Of a stretch of 64,000 nt of DNA, positions 52,072 to 62,077 are shown in pieces; within the stretch, counting starts at the first letter, position 1, and the number at the start of each line of letters is the position of its first letter. Under the pieces are notes generated by a model, which saw only the letters and a list, made by a program, of their open reading frames with translations, was not told where the DNA came from and ran no database searches. The stretch is from Pedobacter kyonggii (GTDB lineage: Bacteria > Bacteroidota > Bacteroidia > Sphingobacteriales > Sphingobacteriaceae), in contig NZ_SIXF01000016.1 of the NCBI RefSeq assembly GCF_004310665.1, positions 62,001 to 126,000 of the forward strand, in the 5' to 3' direction. Both the position numbers and the translations under genes were made by a program.

Positions 52072-55000
52072 CTACTTCACTACCTGCACCCACTTGCCTG
52101 CTTCAGTAGCTGAAATATCATTATTGTACATCGCTTCGCATTGAACAGCTGATAAGTAATATTTACCTAAATAAGAGGCATTAAGCAGTACCTTGTACAC
52201 TAGACTTTCACCTTCCCTTACATTAAAATAGGTGAAAACGCGGTCATCTCTGATATCCTGATAAGTAAAAGGAGATGAGGCTAGAATGCTCTGATTATCG
52301 TTAACGCGGGTATTGATAATTTCCCAACCTGAAGGGAAAATCTGCGTCAGTGCCATTTGTTCGTAATAACCCATTCTGCCAGGATTTTTTATGGTTACCT
52401 CTGCATAAAAATCTGTTCCCTGTTTTAAGGTAGTTGGATCTAGTACTTTACCGTTTAAACGTTTATAGGTCACATTCATATCCAATACTTCTGGTCGGTT
52501 TGGCAAGAAATTATTCTGACCAGCAATTGGTTGTCCTTCTAAAACCAAACGGACAAATAATACATTACTGCCATTATTGGTAATAGAAGCCGTATTTCCT
52601 TTAAAGGTTACAGGCGTACTGTTGATGTATTGATTTGAACTTACAGGTGCCGATTTTCCGTCTAGTACATACTGATATTGCAATTTATTTGCCGATTGGT
52701 TTGAACCACAGAATTTTGCAATAGCCAACAAACTATAAGCGGTTGTTTGTGTGCTGTACCAGGTGTTTTCGCCAAGTTTAGCTGCTAAAGGTTGTAGTAA
52801 ACTCGCGGCTTTTGCTTTCTGACCGAGCAGGGTTAGGGTTTCTAAAATCATGGCTTCATCGCGTACATCGGAGCCATAAGTTCCACCCAATTGTTTGTAA
52901 GCCTGAATGGATGTATCTAAACCTCTGATCATATTTTGAGCCACATCATTCTGTCCGGCCAGTTTATAAGCAGCTGCCAAGCGCCATTTTGCAGCAATAG
53001 ATAAGTATTCAAAAGCTTTTAAACGGTTCATTGCTGCCATTTCGGGCTTTTTTGCCAAGGCAAGCATGTACAAACGATAGGCCTGAGACAAATCTCCACC
53101 ATAAAAATTGTTACTGTTTGGTGCCCAGTTTGCCGCTTTCGATTTTTGATAACGCAACAGTTCATCCAAAAGACCAACAGGAAGGGTATAACCAGCATTT
53201 TGTGCTTCAACCAAGAAATGACCAGCGTAATTGCTTCCCCATTCATCAGAGGTGCCTTCACCAGGCCAGTAAGATAAACCGCCATCTGTAGTTTGGAACC
53301 CTTTTAGCCTGTTTATCCCAGCTTTAATGTTTTTCTCTGTTGTGGCTTTTTGTTGTTCATTCAACGGACTCAATCTATCCAAAAAGAGTTGAGGAAATAT
53401 ACCCGAAGTCGTTTGCTCAATACAACCATGCGGATATTGGATAAGGTAACTTAATCTTTTACCAAGGTTAATTGCAGGGATAGAAGAGACCTCGAGCGAA
53501 CCTGAATTTGTACCCGTCATACCGATTGGTAAATAATTTACCGCCCATTTGGTATGCGGCTGAACAGTTGCCGACACCACATTAGTTACATACGGATTTG
53601 GATTTCTGATATCCATTTCCACATCATAAACTGTTTTTTCAGCTCCACTTTGTGCAACCACTTTTACTTTGGCAATACCTACTGTGTTGGGTGCTTTCAC
53701 CTCGAAATAGGTCATTTGCTCACCTGTTTGTTTGTAGTAAAGCTGCTGTTTGTTACTGCCTTGAACAATTAAATTATTTGCCTGGAGTTGTACCGATACA
53801 TTTTTAAGGTTGTTCTCTGTAGCAAAAACGGTTACTGGTAAGGTAAAACTCTCTCCCGGACCGATAACCCTTGGCAAAGTAGCCAAAACCATTAACGGCT
53901 TCTTAACCTGAACTGATTTTTCGGTAAAACCATATGCAGCATCCTGCCCGGCAACTACCATAGCTCTTACCGCACCAATGTACTGTGGTAATTTAAATTT
54001 GTGTGTTTTACTTTCACCTTTGCCAATAGTAAATGGCCCCATAAATTTAACCACTGCTTTAAAACGGTTGGCTTTTGCTGGATTTAAGTTTTTGTTGATG
54101 CTACCATCACCACCAATGCTTAAAATGCGCTCTAAATTTCCTCCCCAAGCACCTAACACATAGTCGAATAGGTCCCATGTTTTTACACCTAAACCTTCGC
54201 GTGCATAAAATGCACCATGCGGATCAGGTGTTTTAAAACGTGTTAAGTCTAATAAACCTTCATCTACGAGGGCAATGGTATAGGTCATTGCTTTGCCGTT
54301 CTGCTCAGCAACAGTGATGGTATTTTCGGTTTCAGGCTTGATTTTATCCAACATTTTTATGGTTGGTTTTAGGATGGTCTGCGGATTTTCAACCGAAAGC
54401 GGAATAGCACCATACATTCTAATTGGTAAATCGTTAACCGTTTGTGCATGAGGTTGCAATAAAGTAATATTGGCAAAAACATTAGGTGCCATCTCTTTCT
54501 CGGCTTTAAACTTAAATTGCGTTTGCCCGGTTTTGGTATCTACCCAGAAGGTTTTTAATACCCGGCTTCCATTTTCAATAGAGATTAATGCCCTTCCGTT
54601 TTTACCAGTTGGGATGGTTAAGGTAATATCCTCTCCAACAGTAAATTTTTCCTTATTAGCTGTGAAAGATAACATAGACGCCTCAGTTGGGTTGCTGCCC
54701 TGTTCGCGCTGTGCCCAGCCCGGCCAATCTACATAAACAGATTTTCCGGTAACATGCCCACCATTTACATCGCGTACTAAAATCAAATAACGTCCCCATT
54801 CTGGTTCATCAACGCGTAAATTCCAGCTTCCTTTTCCGTTAGTCAGATTCACTTGATGGCTTTCTACCAATTTGTTATACTGGTTTTGGGTAAAGTTGGC
54901 GTAGGTATATTGATCATCCTGTTCCCACCACCAACGCCATTGTGTTTTATATAATTCTACCTGGACGGTTTTAGTTCCGCTCAACAGTTTTCCATCGGTA

Positions 55001-57663
55001 TTTACATTTACAATTTCGATTTTATGCGCTTTGCCAGTAACCAGCATACCACTCAAACGGTCGCCTTTTTCAGGTCGGATGCCCAAATAACTGCTGTAAA
55101 CGTGATAGGGGATGCTGAAATTATCGATGCTGAAATTACCTCCAGGTTCGAAAACTTTGGTCGTAAAGTTTGCCCTTAACACGCCAGGGGCGGCATTATT
55201 CTCATTGAGGTTGGTGTTAATCTGAGCTGTACCGTTTTGGTTTAAAGTGCCTTCGAAAATGGTTTTAACCTGCGATTCGAAGTTAACCGTTGGATTATCG
55301 AAACTAAAACCCTCAAAACCTTTAAATTTGGTTTCTGTAGTGTTTAAGTTTACATCAACCTTCGCTTTTAAGTTTTGCGCAACGGCACCGAATAGCCATT
55401 TGGCCGATAGGGTAGCGGCTGATGTTCCTGAGCTTAAATATGTTCTATTGCCAACGTTGAAATCAATTTTCAAACGGTTTGGCATTACGGTTTCGATTTT
55501 TAGGGTTTTAGTAAATGTAGCACCACCTGCTTTAACTTTTGCCATCCAGTTGCCAGTGGGCGCTGTACTTTCAGTAGCGGTTTTAAAGGTGTAGAACCCA
55601 TTTAAAGGTTTGCCATTGATCAATCTTTTGTAAAGCTGACCTTTCGGGTTATAGAATTCCATAGTTACCGGATAATTGGCAGGCAGTTTTTTTAGTTTAT
55701 CTTCCAGCACGAATGAAACAAATAAACTATCGCCCGGCCGCCAAACGCCACGTTCGCCATAAATAAAGCCTTTTAAGCCACTTTGAACTACATCCCCGCC
55801 CACATCGAAGCGGCTTAATGGAAGTGAGCTTCCGTCGTCTAATTTAAGGTAGCCACGTTCTGAACCATTTTTAGCAATCAATAAGAAAGGCTGACGTTTC
55901 AGGTCAAAACTTGCAAAACCGTCGCCATCAGTTTTAGTAGTGAATATGATCTGTTTTTGGTAATCCATCAATTCCAGGTTTACACCACTTAATGGTTTTG
56001 CAGTCAATAAATCTGTAGCAACAATAAGCATACTGTTATCGTTACCCCGTTTGGCTACCAAGCCAATATTCGAAGCAATTAAGTTTCTACTGGCCCAGCG
56101 CTGGTTGGTATAAAATGATGGTGTACATGGATTGTCTTTATCATTCCACCTGTAATTTGGCGGGTAATAATTATTGTAACGCTGCCAAAAGTCATCGTCC
56201 TCATCAATTTTTTCACCATAACCTTCGTAATCTCCATATTCGGCTTCTTCCTCGCCATCATCGGCTTTTTCTTCCCCGGTTTTACAATTGTAAGCATTGT
56301 ACTCCTGTCTGAAGGCAATGGTAACCCTATACATGGCACCAGGCTCAGTACGGATCATTTTGTCAAGATCAAGAGTGAAGCGATTCTTTTTATGAAGGTT
56401 AAGTGCCTTATCTTCATCTAATCTTACCGTTTTTTGCAAAATAGGTTTTGCCACCCTACGCAATTCGTTACCATCTTTATAACTATTCGTTTGAAAAAAC
56501 TGTGGTATATTGTTTTCGTAGATTTTGATCACGGTAACATCAACAGCTTTTAAATTAATCGCTTCGAAAGGTAAAACAAGTTTGCCTGAATTTGGTAAAA
56601 TGGTTCCATTACCTGCAATGGTAACTGCTGGTAATTTATCTTCGAAAACGAGGTTGGCTACTTTTCCGTTGGGAAGTGTTTTCGCATTGATATTCTCAAC
56701 ACCTGCATTTACATTGAGCGCATAATTGCCTTTGAGTTCTTCTGCTGCATAAACTTTAACCTGACTGGCATCAATGGTATACCTTAAATCGCTCAGATTG
56801 CCCAGCGTAATCATACCCGTTAAATCCTGTCCTACACCAATCGGTTCAGAAAATTGCACCAATGCATAGTCTTCTTCGCCCTGAATAGCCTTCATATCCA
56901 ATATTTCGAACTTGTTTATCGCAGGAACACGGATTTCTACTTCTCCTTTTTGTTCTGCATCAATGGCATCACCATCCCAGTCTATTTTTAAAGTTTGGTC
57001 GTTCCCAGTCTTTTTTATGCTGTCGATGGTAAATTTTGAAGTGTTTTTTGCCGGATTATGCTGCCACTTGATTTTTAACTTTTGGTCAAAATCTAAAGAA
57101 ACGGTTTTCTCTATTTTACTGGTTTCTTCCACATCGGCAGTAGCCACTTCGCCGGTTAATTTCATATAATCCATAGCAGTATTGTTCTGCGAAACCAATC
57201 CGTTTTGAGAAAGCATAATTCCTGGGGTAATTACTTTAAACTCAAAATCGAAATCTTCAAGGCCTTTTTCTGTAGCGGAAACTTCCGAAAGTTTGAATGT
57301 AGCTTCGTAGTTTTTACCAGGTTTAAGGTTTTCATCAGGTCTAAATTCAACCGTTTGCGGATCTATCCAATAGGTTTTGCCCGAGATAGAAGGGGAGAAG
57401 TCGAACAGTTCGCGTGAATCTGCTTTGCCCAGATCCTGCATGCCTGTTGCGGCATTGGCTAAATGAACTCTGATAAAACTCTTTTTGGAAATGGTTCCAG
57501 AAGTATAGGCTTCGATATATTTTGCATAAGCCTGATTTTCTTCATGATTTTTTTTCTTTCTATTGAAATAGATAAATAAAATTGCCGCTATAGAAACAGC
57601 AAGTAATCCGATGAAGATAAATTTCTTTTTAGAGGAAGATTGGTAGGTAGATGGTTGTTCCAT
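52072..57663 (-). CDS. Bacterial alpha-2-macroglobulin (YfhM-like)
   Basis: The 1863-residue protein is a periplasmic protease trap. It has an N-terminal membrane anchor (about 12-32, basic flank), a MG-domain array, a carboxypeptidase-regulatory-like or MG domain near 540-620, and the A2M core with the thioester motif GCIEQ at about residue 1411. The C-terminal receptor-like domain ends at residue 1863. The intact Cys-x-Glu-Gln suggests it can bind attacking proteases covalently, as in classic A2M; many E. coli-type YfhM proteins also keep this motif. It is anchored by a membrane span, not a lipobox. It is paired with pbpC, a cell-wall repair partner. Confidence 0.93.
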   Translation of the reverse strand: MEQPSTYQSSSKKKFIFIGLLAVSIAAILFIYFNRKKKNHEENQAYAKYIEAYTSGTISKKSFIRVHLANAATGMQDLGKADSRELFDFSPSISGKTYWIDPQTVEFRPDENLKPGKNYEATFKLSEVSATEKGLEDFDFEFKVITPGIMLSQNGLVSQNNTAMDYMKLTGEVATADVEETSKIEKTVSLDFDQKLKIKWQHNPAKNTSKFTIDSIKKTGNDQTLKIDWDGDAIDAEQKGEVEIRVPAINKFEILDMKAIQGEEDYALVQFSEPIGVGQDLTGMITLGNLSDLRYTIDASQVKVYAAEELKGNYALNVNAGVENINAKTLPNGKVANLVFEDKLPAVTIAGNGTILPNSGKLVLPFEAINLKAVDVTVIKIYENNIPQFFQTNSYKDGNELRRVAKPILQKTVRLDEDKALNLHKKNRFTLDLDKMIRTEPGAMYRVTIAFRQEYNAYNCKTGEEKADDGEEEAEYGDYEGYGEKIDEDDDFWQRYNNYYPPNYRWNDKDNPCTPSFYTNQRWASRNLIASNIGLVAKRGNDNSMLIVATDLLTAKPLSGVNLELMDYQKQIIFTTKTDGDGFASFDLKRQPFLLIAKNGSERGYLKLDDGSSLPLSRFDVGGDVVQSGLKGFIYGERGVWRPGDSLFVSFVLEDKLKKLPANYPVTMEFYNPKGQLYKRLINGKPLNGFYTFKTATESTAPTGNWMAKVKAGGATFTKTLKIETVMPNRLKIDFNVGNRTYLSSGTSAATLSAKWLFGAVAQNLKAKVDVNLNTTETKFKGFEGFSFDNPTVNFESQVKTIFEGTLNQNGTAQINTNLNENNAAPGVLRANFTTKVFEPGGNFSIDNFSIPYHVYSSYLGIRPEKGDRLSGMLVTGKAHKIEIVNVNTDGKLLSGTKTVQVELYKTQWRWWWEQDDQYTYANFTQNQYNKLVESHQVNLTNGKGSWNLRVDEPEWGRYLILVRDVNGGHVTGKSVYVDWPGWAQREQGSNPTEASMLSFTANKEKFTVGEDITLTIPTGKNGRALISIENGSRVLKTFWVDTKTGQTQFKFKAEKEMAPNVFANITLLQPHAQTVNDLPIRMYGAIPLSVENPQTILKPTIKMLDKIKPETENTITVAEQNGKAMTYTIALVDEGLLDLTRFKTPDPHGAFYAREGLGVKTWDLFDYVLGAWGGNLERILSIGGDGSINKNLNPAKANRFKAVVKFMGPFTIGKGESKTHKFKLPQYIGAVRAMVVAGQDAAYGFTEKSVQVKKPLMVLATLPRVIGPGESFTLPVTVFATENNLKNVSVQLQANNLIVQGSNKQQLYYKQTGEQMTYFEVKAPNTVGIAKVKVVAQSGAEKTVYDVEMDIRNPNPYVTNVVSATVQPHTKWAVNYLPIGMTGTNSGSLEVSSIPAINLGKRLSYLIQYPHGCIEQTTSGIFPQLFLDRLSPLNEQQKATTEKNIKAGINRLKGFQTTDGGLSYWPGEGTSDEWGSNYAGHFLVEAQNAGYTLPVGLLDELLRYQKSKAANWAPNSNNFYGGDLSQAYRLYMLALAKKPEMAAMNRLKAFEYLSIAAKWRLAAAYKLAGQNDVAQNMIRGLDTSIQAYKQLGGTYGSDVRDEAMILETLTLLGQKAKAASLLQPLAAKLGENTWYSTQTTAYSLLAIAKFCGSNQSANKLQYQYVLDGKSAPVSSNQYINSTPVTFKGNTASITNNGSNVLFVRLVLEGQPIAGQNNFLPNRPEVLDMNVTYKRLNGKVLDPTTLKQGTDFYAEVTIKNPGRMGYYEQMALTQIFPSGWEIINTRVNDNQSILASSPFTYQDIRDDRVFTYFNVREGESLVYKVLLNASYLGKYYLSAVQCEAMYNNDISATEAGKWVQVVK

Positions 57664-57875
57664 GTTTGAAATTCGTTAAGATAAATGGAAATATAATGGT
57701 GCGGTAAAAGCAATAGATGTGCCGCAATTTATCCTTTGCATCCGAAACCCTATATTCCATCCGAAAATAAACTAAAATTCACGTTAAAATAAATTATGTT
57801 GAAAATTAACGCTTATGGTTTGTTCCTTTGCATGGTTTTGGATAAGTTTACAACATTAACCCAATACAACCAGAT

Positions 57876-58298
57876 ATGATAAAGAAACTCTTGATTTTTT
57901 CTAGCCTGTTAATTTCGACCAGTTTTTGTTTTGCCCAAAAAACTGAAATAGAAGATGCAGTAAGCAAATTAACCAAACTAATGGTTACACCGGATAGTTT
58001 GTCGCTTGATAAAATAATTTTGAATAACCTAAGCTATGGGCATTCTAGTGGAAAGGTTCAAACCAAGCAGGAATTTATGCATTCATTACTTTCTGGAGAA
58101 TCTGATTTTGTGGATATTAATTTAACTGATCAGACTGTTGTTGTTCAAAACAAAACAGCTTTGGTTCGTCATACACTAAATGCTAAAACAAATGATAAAA
58201 ATGTTCCAGGGAATGTGAAACTGTATATTCTTTTAATCTGGAGTAAAGAAAAGTTGGGCTGGAAATTAATTGGAAGACAGGCTGTTAAGGTGCCTTAG
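57876..58298 (+). CDS. Secreted NTF2/SnoaL-like protein
   Basis: The 140-residue protein has a signal peptide (MIKKLLIFSSLLISTSFCFA-Q) and an NTF2-like cone domain (about 25-138; DUF4440 type): IEDAVSKLTKLM...SLDKIILNNLSYGHSSG and TALVRHTLNAK. This fold covers isomerases, dehydratases and immunity-like binding proteins; no catalytic residues are evident. It is a single gene, divergent from the A2M gene across a 212-base AT-rich promoter region. Confidence 0.8.
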   Translation: MIKKLLIFSSLLISTSFCFAQKTEIEDAVSKLTKLMVTPDSLSLDKIILNNLSYGHSSGKVQTKQEFMHSLLSGESDFVDINLTDQTVVVQNKTALVRHTLNAKTNDKNVPGNVKLYILLIWSKEKLGWKLIGRQAVKVP

Positions 58299-58301
58299 GT
58301 T

Positions 58302-58400
58302 AGTTTGGAGTTTACAGTTTGGAGTTTTTAGTTTTGGGTGCAGAACTGACGATAGTACTAAAGTTACATACTTAAAACCTATAAGGAGTGACTCCAAACT
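58302..58400. terminator. Inverted repeat between convergent genes
   Basis: AGTTTGGAGT (58302-58311) is perfectly complementary to 58391-58400, with an 80-base loop holding further direct copies of TTTGGAGTTT. It lies between the NTF2-like and conserved hypothetical genes, which converge here. The long loop makes a terminator role uncertain. Confidence 0.4.
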
Positions 58401-58420
58401 CACCACCCTAAACTCCCAAC

Positions 58421-58825
58421 TTACTTAATCATCACCCCAGGTCTGTTTACCAGAGGAATCTTGATCAGATTGGAATCGATGATGCTTTCAGGTAAGAAAA
58501 TGAATTTTTTGTCGTAAATAGTGCTACCAATGTAATAGCTTAGCCAGTATTCGTTAGTTAAGCCAAAAACTTCAGGATCTATGGCTTCCACGCCTGCAAA
58601 AGAATTTGCTTCCATGTCGCCTACAAAATGCCTTAAAACAGAAGTTTTTACCTGCTTTCCGTCTTTTTCTCCATAACCTTTAGAGCTGATTAAAACATTG
58701 GTTATCGGTTCGTTTTTTAAATTAACAAGATAAACCGTCCAGCTTTTTACTTCAGGTGTTTCGCCCATCAATACAACGGCCATAGCGATATCTTCAACTG
58801 TATTTTCTGGTAAATCTGCTTTCAT
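58421..58825 (-). CDS. Conserved hypothetical protein downstream of topA
   Basis: I do not recognise a named family for this 134-residue soluble protein. It has an acidic N-terminus and beta-strand pattern, WTVYLVNLKNEPITNVLISSKGYGEKDGKQVKTSVLRHF, and a C-terminal EYWLSYYIGSTIYDKKFIFLPESI. No signal or anchor is visible. It lies on the same strand as topA, 83 bases beyond its stop and separated by a palindromic repeat, so it may be read through from topA. The sequence has normal composition and is likely real. Confidence 0.7.
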   Translation of the reverse strand: MKADLPENTVEDIAMAVVLMGETPEVKSWTVYLVNLKNEPITNVLISSKGYGEKDGKQVKTSVLRHFVGDMEANSFAGVEAIDPEVFGLTNEYWLSYYIGSTIYDKKFIFLPESIIDSNLIKIPLVNRPGVMIK

Positions 58826-58838
58826 AACTACTCGTTTG

Positions 58839-58899
58839 CGTCATGCTGAACTCGTTTCAGCATCTTTCGATAAGACTCTGAAATAAATTCAGAGTGACG
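58839..58899. repeat. Palindromic GTCAT-type dispersed repeat
   Basis: The unit begins GCGTCATGCTGAA and ends AGAGTGACGT. It has two inner hairpins (GCTGAA...TTCAGC and ACTCTGAA...TTCAGAGT) and outer complementarity CGTCA/TGACG. It lies between topA and the downstream gene and is related to repeats at 1855-2056 and 11278-11336. Confidence 0.65.
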
Positions 58900-58908
58900 T
58901 TACTCATT

Positions 58909-61470
58909 TTATTTTTTCTTAGCTACAGCCTTTTTAGCTGGGGCTTTTTTCTTTGCCGGTGCTTTTTTCTTCGTTTCGAAAGCATTAGGCACCTGCTCTA
59001 CAATCATTTTCTTAACCACTTCCAAATCAATATCAACCAATTCTTCTGGTGTATATTTTTGCTTCGTAGCCTCGTTATTCCTTAATTTAAGCATCAATTT
59101 GCCAAAACGGATAAATGGTCCCCAACGGCCGTTTTCGATAGATATTTTTTCAGCATCCCAGGTTTTAATGTATCTGTTAGCCTCTTTTTCTACTTTTTTG
59201 CCGATTAAGGTATTAATATCTTCTTGTGTTAAATTGTCGAAATCGTATCCTTTTGCAGGAATATTGATGAAGAGATCGTTCCATTTGATAAACGGACCAA
59301 AGCGGCCTTTTCCTTTTGTTACGCCTAAACCTGCGTAATAGGCAATAGGCGCATCATCATCCATTTTCTGGCGGATAATTTCAACTGCTCTTTCATAAGT
59401 AACCGATAAAGGCTCCTCGTTTTTAGGAAGGGAAATAAAACTTTCGCCCCATTTAACGTATGGACCAAAACGGCCAACACCAATCATTACTTCTTTGCCT
59501 TCAAAATCAGGTAGTTGGAAAGGGAGTTTAAATAACTCCAACGCATCATCTAAAGTAATGGTTGCAACAGATTGCGTGCGCATTAAGCTGGCATACCGTG
59601 GTTTTTCCTCTTCATCAAGCTCTCCAATTTGAACCAATGGCCCAAATTTACCAACCTTGGTATATACATTTTTACCAGTAGCAGGGTCTAAACCCAGCAA
59701 GCGCTCACCAGTGGCACGTTCTGCCGTTTCGAGCGTTGTTTCTACTTCGCTATGAAATGGATTATAGAATGAGTGCAGCATTTTAGTCCACTCTTGTAAA
59801 CCTTGCGCAATTTCATCAAATTCTTTCTCCACCTTTGCTGTGAAGTTAAAATCGACAATGCCTTTGAAATGTTCTACCAAGAAATCGTTTACAACCTCAC
59901 CAATATCAGTAGGGAAGAGTTTTGATTTCTCAGCACCGGTAATTTCCGATTTTATTTCTTTTTTTACTTGCCCATCAGCTAAAATGATAGAAGTAAACTT
60001 ACGTTGTTTGCCATCTCTATCTTCTTTAACCACATAACCACGGTTTTGTACGGTAGAAATGGTTGGTGCATAAGTAGACGGGCGGCCAATGCCCAGTTCC
60101 TCTAATTTCTTAACTAAACTGGCCTCTGTATATCTTGCTGGCGGACGCGAATAACGCTCGGTTGCCTGCATTTCTTTTAAAAATAGTTCCTGTCCCTTAC
60201 TTAAGGGAGGTAAAATTGCGCCACCTTCTTTTTCTTCGTTTTCATCTTCATCAGTAGATTCTAGATAAACTTTTAAGAAACCATCGAATTTTAATACCTC
60301 GCCCTCAGCAACTAAGTGTTCTTTTCGGGTTGAGGCAGTAATCTGAGCGGTTGTTTTTTCGAACAAAGCCTCGCTCATTTGTGATGCAATAGAGCGTTTC
60401 CAGATCAGATCGTATAAACGTTTCTCTGAAATATCTCCATCTACGGTATGCCTGTCGAAATATGTAGGGCGGATGGCCTCGTGAGCTTCTTGTGCTCCAG
60501 CCGATTTTGTTTTATAAACCCGATGTTGGTGGTATTTATCGCCGTAAGCAGATTTAATCTCAGCAGCAGCGGCATTTAATGCCGTTTCTGATAAGTTTAC
60601 AGAGTCTGTTCTCATGTAGGTAATCTTACCTGCCTCGTAAAGTCTTTGCGCAACCTGCATGGTTCTGGCTACCGAAAAACCTAATTTTCTAGAAGCTTCT
60701 TGCTGTAAAGTTGAAGTGGTAAATGGGGCAGCAGGATTACGTTTTGCAGGCCTTGTTTCTAAACTCGTAATATCGAATTTAGCATTTACACAGTCTTGAA
60801 GATATTTTTCGGCATCAGCTTCACTTTCAAAACGTTGTGGTAATTCTGCTTTTACAATTTCTTTTCCTTTGCCGGTAGCAAACTGGGCGGTAATTTTATA
60901 GACAGCAGCTGCATTAAAGTTTAAAACTTCTCTTTCTCTATCAACAATTAAACGTACCGCAACAGATTGTACGCGACCGGCGGATAACGATGGCTTTACT
61001 TTTTTCCATAAAACAGGAGAAAGTTCGAACCCTACCAAACGATCTAATACACGGCGTGCCTGTTGGGCATTTACCAGGTTATAATCAATTCCCCGCGGAC
61101 TATCGATTGCTTTTAAAATTGCTGGTTTGGTAATTTCATGAAAAACGATGCGTTTTGTTTTCTCCACTTTTAGGCCTAAAGTTTCGAATAAGTGCCAGGA
61201 AATAGCTTCCCCCTCACGGTCTTCATCGGATGCTAGCCATACCATTTCGGCTTCCTTGGCTAGTTTTTTTAACTCGGCGACAATGTTTTTCTTGTCGGCG
61301 GGTACCTCGTATGTCTGCGCAAAATTATTTTTGATATCAATGGCCATATCACCTTTAACTAAATCGCGGATGTGGCCGTAGCTAGATTTTACAAGAAAAT
61401 CTTTGCCTAGGTAGCCTTCTATAGTTTTAGCTTTTGCGGGTGACTCGACGATTAATAAATTTTTGGCCAT
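58909..61470 (-). CDS. topA: DNA topoisomerase I (type IA)
   Basis: The 853-residue protein relaxes negative supercoils. It has a Toprim domain at the start (LLIVESPAKAKTIEGYLG), the active-site Tyr in ITYMRTDSVN near residue 290, and a C-terminal array of zinc-free topo repeats, each marked G-[RK]-[FW]-G-P (GKFGPLVQ, GRFGPYVKW, GRFGPFIKW, GRWGPFIRF). The Lys/Ala-rich tail (last 20 residues, KKAPAKKK-like repeats) probably binds DNA. This Cys-poor C-terminal arrangement is usual in Bacteroidota. It is on the minus strand and followed by the conserved hypothetical gene. Confidence 0.97.
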   Translation of the reverse strand: MAKNLLIVESPAKAKTIEGYLGKDFLVKSSYGHIRDLVKGDMAIDIKNNFAQTYEVPADKKNIVAELKKLAKEAEMVWLASDEDREGEAISWHLFETLGLKVEKTKRIVFHEITKPAILKAIDSPRGIDYNLVNAQQARRVLDRLVGFELSPVLWKKVKPSLSAGRVQSVAVRLIVDREREVLNFNAAAVYKITAQFATGKGKEIVKAELPQRFESEADAEKYLQDCVNAKFDITSLETRPAKRNPAAPFTTSTLQQEASRKLGFSVARTMQVAQRLYEAGKITYMRTDSVNLSETALNAAAAEIKSAYGDKYHQHRVYKTKSAGAQEAHEAIRPTYFDRHTVDGDISEKRLYDLIWKRSIASQMSEALFEKTTAQITASTRKEHLVAEGEVLKFDGFLKVYLESTDEDENEEKEGGAILPPLSKGQELFLKEMQATERYSRPPARYTEASLVKKLEELGIGRPSTYAPTISTVQNRGYVVKEDRDGKQRKFTSIILADGQVKKEIKSEITGAEKSKLFPTDIGEVVNDFLVEHFKGIVDFNFTAKVEKEFDEIAQGLQEWTKMLHSFYNPFHSEVETTLETAERATGERLLGLDPATGKNVYTKVGKFGPLVQIGELDEEEKPRYASLMRTQSVATITLDDALELFKLPFQLPDFEGKEVMIGVGRFGPYVKWGESFISLPKNEEPLSVTYERAVEIIRQKMDDDAPIAYYAGLGVTKGKGRFGPFIKWNDLFINIPAKGYDFDNLTQEDINTLIGKKVEKEANRYIKTWDAEKISIENGRWGPFIRFGKLMLKLRNNEATKQKYTPEELVDIDLEVVKKMIVEQVPNAFETKKKAPAKKKAPAKKAVAKKK

Positions 61471-62077
61471 GAAATACGTTTTTGTGCAAATAAAGCTATA
61501 ATTAAAGCATAAATCAAAACATGAATAGAATTAAATACATTTTTTTTATTAAATACCGAGGAAATATGTTGGTTTATAGGTTGATTTTAATGCGGTTTTA
61601 ATCTTTTTTTTGGAAAGCAATATTAGTAATTTGTAGGTAAGGCTTTGTTCCGCCCTTTGCTGCAAATCCTCAACCCCATTCCATTCCTCGGTCTGCGGGT
61701 TTTTCGCTTCGGTCGGGTTTAGGTGGCGTGTGTGGTAGTACTGCTATTTAGGTTTTAATGGTGTTGTGCCAAAGCTGAAGGTACAAAATGGCATCAGGGC
61801 TTTGTTAATTAAACCAGATAGAGCGGAATAGCCCACAGCGTAGCGAGGACTATAAGCGATAGCGGGGCCGTAAACCGCCAAGAACCACTGCCTGCATTTC
61901 CTAATCAAAAAAAGATTCTTATTTGAGCGATGAGTTATCTGCTTTCATTTTCAGATCATGATCACAGTTTGTTCTATTAGCCAGTTCTCTTACCTAATTT
62001 GCTACATTTAATTTACAAGCACATTACGGCATCGAAAACTATTTGTACCTATATTCGTATATAAAAATAAAACAACG
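61471..62077. other. 607-base non-coding stretch before glutathione peroxidase
   Basis: The region is the shared upstream gap of divergent topA and glutathione peroxidase genes. Its middle (about 61650-61905) is richer in GC than the flanks and has local short inverted segments (for example GCCCACAGCGTAGCG and CGATAGCGGGGC near 61830-61868). No open frame, tRNA or known RNA was recognised. It looks like an intergenic repeat unit or an unknown structured RNA. Confidence 0.4.
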
